DNA from: Deltaproteobacteria bacterium
GTDB lineage: Bacteria; Desulfobacterota; Syntrophia; Syntrophales; UBA2210
Direction of reading: 5' to 3'
Length of the DNA: 5,016 nt
Assembly (NCBI GenBank): GCA_019314085.1
Contig: JAFCZZ010000300.1
Location: 1-5,016 of the forward strand
The notes under the pieces were generated by a model. That model was not told where the DNA came from, ran no database searches, and was given only the letters and a program-made list of their open reading frames with translations. Positions 1-4,884 of the stretch are shown here, piece by piece (the stretch's first letter is position 1; each line of letters begins with the position of its first letter). Both the position numbers and the translations under genes were made by a program.

Positions 1-57
1 GAGACAGGCAGCCGGTAGCGGGCCCTGCCATCTGAAAACAACAGTAAGGAGATCTAT

Positions 58-390
58 ATGTCAGAGATCTTTCCGGAACCGATCAGGGCTCTTCCCGAGG
101 CCGATATACCGCTGGAGGGGATAACGGCGTACCTCTCCCAGTCCAATACGCACCAGATTATCTTCATGGTCTTTGAGAAGGATGTCGATCTGCCCGAACA
201 TTCCCACGCCGCCCAGATCGGGATCGTACTGGAGGGGCGGATCGATCTGACGATCGGCGGGACGGGGCGGTCCTATACCAGGGGTGACCGCTACTACATC
301 CCCGAGGGCGTGCCGCACTCGGGGAGGATCCACGCCGGGTACGCCGATATCACCTTCTTCGATCAACCGGACCGCTATACGGCAAAATAG
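58..390 (+). CDS. Small single-domain cupin protein
   Basis: This 110-residue protein is one conserved beta-barrel cupin domain with no signal peptide, so it is probably cytoplasmic. Cupin motif 1 is seen at residues 45-60 (LPEHSH then GIVLEG), giving likely metal ligands His48 and His50, with Gln53 near the place of the usual Glu. Motif 2 is at residues 76-87 (GDRYYIPEGVPH), giving His87. The C-terminal strand reads YADITFFDQ. The start is supported by AAGGAG at 46-51, six bases before the ATG. Small cupins of this kind include metal-dependent enzymes and small-molecule sensors, and the sequence does not reveal the substrate. The next gene is 205 bp away and has its own promoter-like sequence, so the cupin is probably the last gene of an upstream unit or stands alone. 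The fold is confident; the function is unknown. Confidence 0.9.
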   Translation: MSEIFPEPIRALPEADIPLEGITAYLSQSNTHQIIFMVFEKDVDLPEHSHAAQIGIVLEGRIDLTIGGTGRSYTRGDRYYIPEGVPHSGRIHAGYADITFFDQPDRYTAK

Positions 391-407
391 CGTCCCGATT
401 TCGGCCT

Positions 408-432
408 GTTCCCGCTCACGAAAGGCGGGGAT
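408..432 (+). terminator. Candidate weak terminator after the cupin gene
   Basis: GTTCCCGC (408-415) can pair with GCGGGGAT (425-432), including two G-T wobbles, around a 9-base loop. A T-rich stretch (CTTGCGTTTTGCTATTT) follows a few bases later. The position, 18 bp after the cupin stop, suits a terminator. The stem is modest and the T-run is interrupted and also overlaps the proposed -35 box, so this is only a candidate. Confidence 0.3.
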
Positions 433-438
433 CAGGGC

Positions 439-467
439 TTGCGTTTTGCTATTTCCGGTGTTATAAA
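439..467 (+). promoter_or_regulatory. Candidate sigma70-type promoter for the ompA-like gene
   Basis: TTGCGT (439-444) and TATAAA (462-467) are separated by 17 bp, the optimal spacing. The -10 matches the consensus at five of six positions and the -35 at three of six. It lies in the only AT-rich stretch of the gap and would give a leader of about 120 nt before the ATG at 596. The long leader leaves room for post-transcriptional control. Confidence 0.45.
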
Positions 468-490
468 ATTTTATTAAGGTCTTACCGGAA
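453..490. promoter_or_regulatory. Inverted repeat straddling the -10 box
   Basis: TTCCGGT (453-459) and ACCGGAA (484-490) form a perfect 7-bp inverted repeat separated by 24 bp. The pair encloses the proposed -10 element and an internal perfect palindrome ATAAAATTTTAT (463-474). Half-sites on both sides of a -10 could be an operator for a dimeric repressor, or arms of a DNA loop. No known regulator is recognised from this sequence. Confidence 0.3.
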
Positions 491-513
491 TTTAAACAAT
501 CATATCGACGACA

Positions 514-538
514 GGGGGAGGTGCCCCACACTTTTTTT
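514..538 (+). promoter_or_regulatory. G-run, short stem and T7 in the ompA-like leader
   Basis: GGGG (515-518) and CCCC (524-527) can form a four-pair stem around AGGTG, followed after four bases by seven T (532-538). A second run of eight T lies at 549-556. This resembles a very small intrinsic terminator or attenuator inside the leader, but the stem is short, so it could equally be chance in a leader with homopolymer runs. Confidence 0.22.
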
Positions 539-554
539 ATCATAGCAATTTTTT

Positions 555-577
555 TTCCGGACCGTGAAGACCCGGAA
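555..577. repeat. Second TTCCGG/CCGGAA inverted repeat
   Basis: TTCCGG (555-560) and CCGGAA (572-577) are a perfect 6-bp inverted repeat with 11 bp between arms, just upstream of the GAGGAGG ribosome-binding site (582-588) of the ompA-like gene. The same hexamer pair occurs at 453/485. In RNA it would form a stem-loop ending four bases before the Shine-Dalgarno sequence, so it could influence translation start. Confidence 0.3.
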
Positions 578-595
578 CTATGAGGAGGTGGATTC

Positions 596-1642
596 ATGAG
601 GAAATCTAAAGTATTAATACCTATCGTATCGTGTGTATTCTTTCTCTTTCTTGCCGTTGGCGCCTCGGCGGAGATGAGGGCCGACGCAGTAGGAATAACC
701 CCCATGATTGGCGGGTACGTCTTCGAGGGAAACCAGGACCTGGATGACGATTTCACGTACGGCCTCGGAATCGGGTACAACCTGACCGAGCGATGGGCGG
801 TCGAGGCGGCCTTCAACTATATCAGCACGGAATACGATACCGGCAACAGGGATATGAACGTCGCTCTGGGCCGGCTGGACGCCCTTTATCACTTCAACGT
901 CAACGACCGGCTCGTTCCCTATCTCGCTGCCGGTGTGGGGGGGATCAATTTTAACCCCGACCGCGCGAGTAGCGACAAGGACGCCATGGTTAACTACGGG
1001 GCGGGCGTGAAGTACTTCCTGACCAGGGACATCGCCCTGCGCGGCGATGTGAGACATGTCATATCCTTCGATTCAACACACCACAACCTCCTCTACACTG
1101 CGGGACTGACCTTCTTCTTCGGCGGAGATAAGAAAGTGGTAGCGGCGGCGGCTCCAGCCCCTGCTCCGAAGCCCGCGCCGAAGCCGGCACCCGCTCCCGC
1201 TCCGAAACCGGCTCCGGCACCCAAGGACAGCGACGGTGACGGTGTTTACGATAACAAGGATGAATGTCCCGACACGCCAGCGAGCGCCCGTGTGGACGTA
1301 CGAGGTTGCTGGATAATAGAGGGTGTCTTCTTCGATTTCGACAAGTCGATCATCAAGCCGGAGGGGCGTCCAGTCCTGGGTGAGGTGGTGACCGTCCTGG
1401 ATAACAACCCCTCCATGCGGGTCGATATCGAGGGACACACGGACAGCGTCGGTTCCGACGAATGGAATCAGAGGCTCTCCGAGAGGCGCGCACGGGCGGT
1501 GATGGGATACGTAGTATCCGCCGGGATCAAGCCTGACCGACTCACGGCAAAGGGATTCGGCGAGAAAGTCCCGGCCGCGACCAACGAAACAAAGGAAGGG
1601 CGGGCCCTGAACAGGCGCGTTGAACTCAAACCTCTACCGTAA
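596..1642 (+). CDS. OmpA-family outer-membrane protein, peptidoglycan-binding
   Basis: This 348-residue protein is built like OmpA/OprF. Residues 1-25 are a signal peptide (basic start, hydrophobic core, ASA cleavage site before Glu26). Residues about 30-177 are a membrane beta-barrel of alternating strands (for example ALYHFNV, AAGVGGINF, GAGVKYFL, LLYTAGLTFFF). Residues 183-210 are an Ala/Pro/Lys-rich linker. Residues 211-239 contain the Asp loop DSDGDGVYDNKDECPDTP, of thrombospondin-type-3 calcium-binding kind, with Cys224 and Cys238 possibly paired. The rest is the OmpA C-terminal domain (FFDFDKS; GHTDSVGSDEWNQRLSERRA; GFGE; GRALNRRVE). Asp283 and Arg298 match the diaminopimelate-binding Asp and Arg of E. 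coli OmpA. It should tether the outer membrane to peptidoglycan, with the barrel perhaps acting as a small pore. The start has GAGGAGG at 582-588, seven bases upstream. It is monocistronic, with its own promoter-like sequence and terminator. Confidence 0.95.
   Translation: MRKSKVLIPIVSCVFFLFLAVGASAEMRADAVGITPMIGGYVFEGNQDLDDDFTYGLGIGYNLTERWAVEAAFNYISTEYDTGNRDMNVALGRLDALYHFNVNDRLVPYLAAGVGGINFNPDRASSDKDAMVNYGAGVKYFLTRDIALRGDVRHVISFDSTHHNLLYTAGLTFFFGGDKKVVAAAAPAPAPKPAPKPAPAPAPKPAPAPKDSDGDGVYDNKDECPDTPASARVDVRGCWIIEGVFFDFDKSIIKPEGRPVLGEVVTVLDNNPSMRVDIEGHTDSVGSDEWNQRLSERRARAVMGYVVSAGIKPDRLTAKGFGEKVPAATNETKEGRALNRRVELKPLP
1142..1225 (+). repeat. Ala-Pro-Lys low-complexity linker repeats
   Basis: This part of the OmpA-like gene encodes residues 183-210, built from repeated APAP and PKPAP units between barrel and periplasmic domain. 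The DNA is correspondingly repetitive (variants of GCTCCGAAGCCGGC), so copy number could vary between strains by slippage. Such flexible linkers are usual in OprF-like proteins. Confidence 0.7.
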
Positions 1643-1664
1643 CAAACTCAAGCTGGATCTCATG

Positions 1665-1699
1665 GAGGGCCTGCCACCGGGGCAGGCCCTCTGCTCTTT
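1665..1699 (+). terminator. Terminator of the ompA-like gene
   Basis: GAGGGCCTGCC (1665-1675) and GGCAGGCCCTC (1681-1691) form a perfect 11-bp GC-rich stem with a five-base loop ACCGG, 22 bp after the stop codon. The following TGCTCTTT is only a partial T-tract. The stem strength and position make it the expected transcription end of the ompA-like gene. Confidence 0.8.
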
Positions 1700-1799
1700 C
1701 CGATGGCGGGCACCACTCTGATATCCCGAGCTCTTAACCGAATCATCCCTTTCACCGGGTCCGCCACACAACTCCCTTCTATCGGGCAAGGAGGGTGCC

Positions 1800-2354
1800 A
1801 TGAGCCTGAAAGACCGGTGGATACACCTCATATACCGGACGGCAACGGGGAGCAGAAAGATTCGCTTGCTCATTACACCGATCGTCGCCCTCTCCTACTT
1901 CCTGTTCGCGTCGCTCTTTGTCATCCTGTCATTCCCGACGGACCGCCTGCTCGGCCTTCCTGATCTTCTCCCCCCTTCGATCAGCGCCGTCCTGTCGATC
2001 CCGGTGATCTTTCTCGGCCTTTTTCTGGCCTTCTGGTCCGTCCTGCACTTTTTCCAGGTGCGGGGGGGAACCCCCGTCCCCTTCAACCCGCCCCCCGAAC
2101 TGGTCACCTCCGGCCCCTATGCCCATGCCCGCAACCCGATGCTCAGCGGCCTCTTCATCCTCCTCTTCGGCCTCGGCTTGGCCTTCCGATCCGTCTCACT
2201 CTCTTTCATCTTTACACCCCTCTTCATTCTCGTCAACGTCATGGAGGTGAAGACGATTGAGGAACCGGAGCTCGAGATGCGGCTCGGGCAGAGATATCTC
2301 GAATACAAAAAGCGGACACCGATGTTTTTCCCGTGGAGGGGATCGGAGCGATAA
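1800..2354 (+). CDS. Isoprenylcysteine carboxyl methyltransferase-like membrane methyltransferase
   Basis: This 184-residue integral membrane protein belongs to the ICMT/phospholipid methyltransferase (PEMT-like) superfamily. Hydrophobic segments lie at about residues 22-45, 60-85 and 115-148; the last is long enough for two passes. The family's SAM-binding signature is present: GGTPVPFNPPPELVTSGPY (89-107), followed by ARNPM (110-114), and then the C-terminal EEPELEMRLGQRYLEY (154-169) and Pro174. Family members methylate lipids or isoprenylated/carboxyl groups at the membrane. Bacterial homologues of this size mostly have no known substrate, so none is assigned. The start is set by AAGGAGGG (1788-1795) close before the ATG. 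The gene follows the terminator of the ompA-like gene and is 150 bp from the next gene, so it is likely a separate short unit. I see no clear promoter in 1700-1787. Confidence 0.86.
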   Translation: MSLKDRWIHLIYRTATGSRKIRLLITPIVALSYFLFASLFVILSFPTDRLLGLPDLLPPSISAVLSIPVIFLGLFLAFWSVLHFFQVRGGTPVPFNPPPELVTSGPYAHARNPMLSGLFILLFGLGLAFRSVSLSFIFTPLFILVNVMEVKTIEEPELEMRLGQRYLEYKKRTPMFFPWRGSER

Positions 2355-2369
2355 TCCACCCATTGAGAC

Positions 2370-2382
2370 GCAAATGATTTGC
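2370..2382. promoter_or_regulatory. Short palindrome, possible operator
   Basis: GCAAAT-G-ATTTGC is a perfect 6+1+6 inverted repeat just after the methyltransferase gene and 122 bp before the flavoprotein start. Its size and AT-rich core suit a repressor site, but no promoter elements can be placed with confidence around it and no regulator gene is nearby. Confidence 0.22.
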
Positions 2383-2417
2383 ATATCGCGGCGGCACATG
2401 GTCAAATAGTCGGCAGT

Positions 2418-2435
2418 GGGGCAGTGCCATGCCCC
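2418..2435 (+). terminator. GC-rich hairpin between methyltransferase and flavoprotein genes
   Basis: GGGGCA (2418-2423) and TGCCCC (2430-2435) form a perfect 6-bp stem around a six-base loop. There is no T-tract. It could end the methyltransferase transcript, though it lies 63 bp after the stop codon, or sit in the leader of the next gene. Confidence 0.28.
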
Positions 2436-2490
2436 GGCGGGGGAATACGTTTAAAACCCATCGTATATTCGTGCATGGGATTACAATATC

Positions 2491-2498
2491 AAGGAGGG
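2491..2498 (+). promoter_or_regulatory. Ribosome-binding site that fixes the flavoprotein start
   Basis: AAGGAGGG lies six bases before the ATG at 2505. The same frame is open further upstream (TTG at 2379, ATG at 2475), but those starts have no comparable site, and residues before 2505 do not resemble the family, whose N-terminus matches from MGIRSVEEYKESL onward. Confidence 0.75.
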
Positions 2499-2504
2499 AA
2501 AGAC

Positions 2505-3482
2505 ATGGGAATTCGAAGCGTTGAAGAGTACAAGGAGAGTTTAAGAGACGGGAGGCGGGTCTACATCAGTGGCGAGAAGGTGGAGGACATCACCAAACAC
2601 CCGATTCTGGGGATCACCTGCGACACGATCGCGGCCGGGTATGGGCTGACCGCGTCGGAGGACCCCGAGGTGAGGGACCTCTTCGTGGCCCCCCACCCCG
2701 AGACGGGGGAGCCGATCAACCGGCTCTTCATCACGCCGAGCGGCACGGAAGACCTGGCGAACCGGACGAAGATGATCCAGCGATCCATCCAGCTCATCGG
2801 AAGCCTCCCCTTCGGGAAGGATATCGGAACCGACTGTCTCAACGCGGCCTTTGTCGTCGCCGGTCAGATGGGCAAAAAAGAATATCAGGAGAACGCGAAG
2901 AACTTCCTCGAGCACCTGCGGAAGAACGACCTGCATACCTGCGGCGCCGTGTCCTGCGTCAAGGGGGACCGGGGAAAAGAACCGGCCAAGCAGAAACACC
3001 CCGATTATTATCTCCGCGTGGTCGATAAGAACAAGGACGGTATCATCGTCAAGGGGGCAAAGATCCACATCACGAGCGGACCAGCGGCGAACGAGATCGT
3101 CGTCGTACCGACCCGGCAGATGCGGGAGAACGAGGCCGAATACGCGGTCAGCTTTGCCATACCGGCCAATACGGAGGGGGTCACCTTCATCTGCCGCGGG
3201 GGGCGGGGAGCCTGGTCGGATCGGGAGTTTCATCCCGATCGGCCAGTCAGAGAACTGACGGAGGCGATGATCGTCTTCGACAACGTCTTCGTTCCGTGGG
3301 AGCGGGTCTTCATGTGCGGCGAATGGCAGTTCTCCATGCTCATCGCTTATACCTTCGCGACCTTCCACCGCTTCACGGCGATCAGTTACAAGGTCCCATC
3401 GGTCGAGGTGATGGCCGGCTGCGCCGTCGCCATGGCCAATTATAACGGGCTGGACAAGGTGGGGCCGTCCCCAATCCCCTGA
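2505..3482 (+). CDS. 4-hydroxyphenylacetate 3-hydroxylase / 4-hydroxybutyryl-CoA dehydratase-like flavoprotein, N-terminal part (broken gene)
   Basis: These 325 residues match the N-terminal two thirds of the HpaB/4-hydroxybutyryl-CoA dehydratase superfamily, FAD enzymes with an acyl-CoA-dehydrogenase-like fold usually near 480-520 residues long. Family landmarks are the opening SVEEYKESLRDGRRVYISGE (5-24), KHP (31-33), GDRGKEP (154-160), the DGIIVKGAKIHITSG block (178-192), MIVFDNVFVPWERVF (255-269) and FHRF (287-290). In alignment from memory with the Clostridium dehydratase, Fe-S ligands Cys99, Cys103 and Cys299 become Pro102, Asp106 and Tyr295, and only the His (His288) is kept. That argues for a hydroxylase-like or other flavin role over the Fe-S dehydratase reaction. 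The family match runs to NYNGLDK (312-318), then the frame changes and the protein ends six residues later at TGA 3480-3482. The rest follows in another frame. The exact substrate is unknown. Confidence 0.85.
   Translation: MGIRSVEEYKESLRDGRRVYISGEKVEDITKHPILGITCDTIAAGYGLTASEDPEVRDLFVAPHPETGEPINRLFITPSGTEDLANRTKMIQRSIQLIGSLPFGKDIGTDCLNAAFVVAGQMGKKEYQENAKNFLEHLRKNDLHTCGAVSCVKGDRGKEPAKQKHPDYYLRVVDKNKDGIIVKGAKIHITSGPAANEIVVVPTRQMRENEAEYAVSFAIPANTEGVTFICRGGRGAWSDREFHPDRPVRELTEAMIVFDNVFVPWERVFMCGEWQFSMLIAYTFATFHRFTAISYKVPSVEVMAGCAVAMANYNGLDKVGPSPIP
3459..3464 (+). other. Frameshift and probable internal deletion junction
   Basis: Family sequence in the first frame stops at about GTG 3459-3461 (after NYNGLDK). 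It resumes in a different frame at GGG 3461-3463 with GAVPNPLIANMAKLHF. Restoring the frame needs 3n+1 extra bases here. In remembered relatives, the segment between the NG..K motif and the PN.LLAN motif is about 30-45 residues longer and includes a helix resembling SHVKDKLIEMTHLNETLY. A simple one-base error therefore does not explain it: about 100 bp or more seems absent. Confidence 0.7.
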
Positions 3483-3853
3483 TCGCGAATATGGCAAAGC
3501 TCCACTTCGCCAGCAAGTACCACGCCTTCGTCGAGCTGATACAGGATATCGGCGGGGGGATCATCGCGACCACGCCGGACAAGAGGGACTGGGACAATCC
3601 CGATATTCACGACTACCTCGATTACTATCTGGGCGGATCTGAGAAGTACAGCACCCTGGAGCGGATGCAGATGATCCACGAGACGATGCGGCAAGTCTGT
3701 TCGCACGAGGCGGCCTTCCACGAGGTGACGACGGTCCACGCCGAGGGCTCGATGGCGGCACAGAAGATGATGATCCTGGCCGAGTCTCCCCTGAAACAGT
3801 ATGAGACTATGGCGAAGGTGGCGGCAGGGATCCTGCCCCCGGGCAGCTTATAA
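3461..3853 (+). CDS. C-terminal part of the same broken flavoprotein (HpaB/dehydratase family)
   Basis: Homology to the superfamily's C-terminal helical domain starts at 3461 (GAVPNPLIANMAKLHFA), continues with the conserved IQDIGGGIIATTP, NPDIHDYLDYYLGG and HEVTTVHAEGSMAAQK segments, and ends at TAA 3851-3853. The first in-frame ATG is 3491, giving 120 residues, but no Shine-Dalgarno sequence precedes it. It lies only eight bases after the stop of the N-terminal part, so weak coupled translation is imaginable. In intact relatives this domain helps form the tetramer interface and the flavin site, so neither half should be a working enzyme alone. The gene is either a recent pseudogene or an assembly error: both halves keep good conservation, and no other damage is seen. 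Confidence 0.8.
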   Translation, partial: GAVPNPLIANMAKLHFASKYHAFVELIQDIGGGIIATTPDKRDWDNPDIHDYLDYYLGGSEKYSTLERMQMIHETMRQVCSHEAAFHEVTTVHAEGSMAAQKMMILAESPLKQYETMAKVAAGILPPGSL

Positions 3854-3862
3854 AAACCATGA

Positions 3863-3899
3863 GGGGGACGGCGTTCGGCGCATCGCCTCGCCGTCCCCC
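3863..3899 (+). terminator. Strong hairpin between flavoprotein and nitroreductase genes
   Basis: GGGGGACGGCG (3863-3873) and CGCCGTCCCCC (3889-3899) form a perfect 11-bp stem. Inside, GGCG (3877-3880) and CGCC (3884-3887) form a second short stem around CAT. It starts ten bases after the flavoprotein stop. There is no T-tract (ATAGACAGGAAAAAGG follows), so it may be an inefficient terminator or an mRNA-stability hairpin limiting read-through into the nitroreductase gene. Confidence 0.5.
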
Positions 3900-3921
3900 A
3901 TAGACAGGAAAAAGGCACCAG

Positions 3922-4527
3922 ATGGAACTCACAAAAACTATCGAACAGCGACGCAGTATACGGAAATTCAAAGAAGACCCCATTACCGACGAGATGATCG
4001 AGCAGCTCCTCGACGCGGCCCGCCTGGCTCCGTCAGGATCGAACATCCAGCCGGCGCGTTTTGTCGTCATCAAGTCCCCCGCCATGCGGGAGAAGCTGGG
4101 CACCTGCACACCGTACAAATTCATCACCCGGGCCCCCGTCATCTTCGCCTGCTGCGCCGACCGGGCGTCCCTGACGACGCGGGACCGGCGTGTCGGCGAG
4201 CTTCTGGAGATCGGGGCCTTCACCGATGTCGAGATGGACCCGACCGATATGAAGACTTACAGCGCCGCTCAGATGGACGACTTCACCGCCCGGCTCTACC
4301 TGTCGATGAACGCGGCCATCGCGATCGAGCACATGGTCCTGCGGGCCGTCGATCTCGGTCTGGGAAGCTGCTGGATCGGGAGGTTCGACAAGGAGAAGGC
4401 GCGCGAGATCCTGGAGCTCGACGATGACACCCAGATCGTCGTGCTCCTCCCCGTCGGGTATCCGGCTCAATCGCCCCCGCAGAGACCCCGGATTCCGCTG
4501 GATCAGATAGTCCTGAAGACGATCTGA
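3922..4527 (+). CDS. Nitroreductase-family FMN oxidoreductase
   Basis: This 201-residue soluble protein has the full nitroreductase fold. Residues 10-16 (RRSIRKF) give the basic FMN-phosphate contact. Residues 36-50 (APSGSNIQPARFVVI) are the second flavin-binding block. Residues 124-151 (LYLSMNAAIAIEHMVLRAVDLGLGSCW) are the dimer and flavin helix with the GLGSCW turn. The C-terminal block reads LLPVGYPAQ (175-183). Such proteins are FMN dimers moving electrons from NAD(P)H to nitro compounds, quinones, flavins or enoates. The segment at 79-120 (TTRDRRVGELLEIGAF and on) probably forms the variable lid that sets the substrate, which is unknown. The ribosome-binding site is weak: AGGAAAAAGG at 3906-3915. 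The broken flavoprotein lies 68 bp upstream beyond a strong hairpin. A role in supplying reduced flavin to that neighbour is possible but is inference from proximity only. Confidence 0.92.
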   Translation: MELTKTIEQRRSIRKFKEDPITDEMIEQLLDAARLAPSGSNIQPARFVVIKSPAMREKLGTCTPYKFITRAPVIFACCADRASLTTRDRRVGELLEIGAFTDVEMDPTDMKTYSAAQMDDFTARLYLSMNAAIAIEHMVLRAVDLGLGSCWIGRFDKEKAREILELDDDTQIVVLLPVGYPAQSPPQRPRIPLDQIVLKTI

Positions 4528-4550
4528 TTCGTAATCAGTTGGTTGTTTTT
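4524..4550 (+). terminator. Candidate terminator overlapping the nitroreductase stop
   Basis: CTGATT (4524-4529) and AATCAG (4533-4538) form a perfect 6-bp stem around CGT. It overlaps the stop codon (4525-4527) and is followed by TTGGTTGTTTTT. The T-rich tail is right for an intrinsic terminator but the stem is AT-rich and short. Confidence 0.33.
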
Positions 4551-4564
4551 GAAGCTTATATAAC

Positions 4565-4598
4565 TTATTGCAAAAGCAATAAATTGCAGCGATGCAAT
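4565..4598. repeat. Tandem perfect hairpins with interchangeable arms
   Basis: TTATTGC-AAAA-GCAATAA (4565-4582) is immediately followed by ATTGCA-GCGA-TGCAAT (4583-4598). The second loop, GCGA, is a GNRA-type tetraloop. ATTGCA also occurs within the first hairpin at 4567-4572, so the first left arm could pair instead with the last right arm. This could be the transcript end of the nitroreductase gene, a small structured RNA, or a protein-binding site. Confidence 0.4.
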
Positions 4599-4845
4599 AT
4601 TTCACCTTTCGTCGCAGATGTCTTCCTGAAAGAGAGGGGGGCAATTGGATTTGGTTTGTCGTCTCTTTCTTTTGGTAATCAGTAACGGCTGGCGGCTCAT
4701 CTGCGCGGCGACTCTGGCGACGGACCTTCGACAGAGACCTCGATGGCAGGGCCAGCTGACTTCACAGCCGCTCATAATAGCGGTGTCAGGAGCAGCCTCA
4801 GGTTGGGCCGCTTCATTCTTCTTTAAAGCAGTCTGAATCAATACG

Positions 4846-4858
4846 CTTCAACTTGAAG
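4846..4858. repeat. Short palindrome CTTCAA-C-TTGAAG
   Basis: A perfect 6+1+6 inverted repeat lies four bases before the larger hairpin at 4863-4884. The function is unknown; it may be part of the same intergenic element. Confidence 0.35.
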
Positions 4859-4862
4859 TGAA

Positions 4863-4884
4863 GACAGGCTTTGCCAAGCCTGTC
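4863..4884 (-). terminator. Perfect 9-bp hairpin, possible terminator for a gene entering from the right
   Basis: GACAGGCTT (4863-4871) and AAGCCTGTC (4876-4884) pair perfectly around a four-base loop. On the + strand it is followed by GAAAAG, not T. On the - strand it is followed by TTCACTTC and lies 14 bp beyond a stop codon (4899-4901) of a hydrophobic open frame, so a bidirectional or leftward terminator is plausible. It could instead be a dispersed REP-like palindrome. Confidence 0.4.

Noticed and set aside
61..816. Long - strand open frame (251 codons) across the cupin and ompA-like gene starts
   Set aside because: It is antisense to two well-supported genes and an AT-rich promoter region, its translation is Arg/Pro-rich without family features, and it has no matching ribosome-binding site. 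It is a GC-rich shadow.
2464..2469. TATATT as -10 of a flavoprotein promoter
   Set aside because: The hexamer 17 bp upstream (GGGAAT) does not resemble a -35, so it is noted but not listed as a feature.
2379..2504. Upstream extension of the flavoprotein to TTG 2379 or ATG 2475
   Set aside because: The AAGGAGGG site directly precedes ATG 2505 and the family N-terminus aligns from there. The extension crosses hairpins and a palindrome typical of a non-coding gap.
3455..3491. Programmed ribosomal frameshift instead of gene damage
   Set aside because: GGGG at 3461-3464 is not a known slippery heptamer, no stimulatory structure is evident, and about 30-45 residues of family sequence seem absent as well, which a frameshift cannot restore.
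2541..3497. Long - strand open frame (318 codons) opposite the flavoprotein
   Set aside because: It is the mirror of a clearly conserved + strand coding region. The predicted protein is low-complexity Asp/Arg/Gly-rich and unrecognisable.
3801..4427. + strand frame of 208 codons overlapping the flavoprotein end and nitroreductase
   Set aside because: It is out of frame with the nitroreductase, whose motifs are clear, and its translation is Arg/His/Pro-rich shadow sequence.
4531..4683. Direct repeat GTAATCAGT at 4531-4539 and 4675-4683 as possible mobile-element or attachment-site ends
   Set aside because: Nine bases is short, the enclosed DNA has no transposase-like frame and there are no terminal inverted repeats.
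4645..4836. 63-codon + strand frame starting at TTG
   Set aside because: It has a G-rich stretch upstream and two hydrophobic patches, but a TTG start, no homology I recognise and an overlapping open frame on the other strand. The evidence is too weak to call a gene.
4602..4841. 79-codon - strand frame
   Set aside because: It has no ribosome-binding site that I can see, mixed Cys/Arg-rich composition and no recognisable motif.
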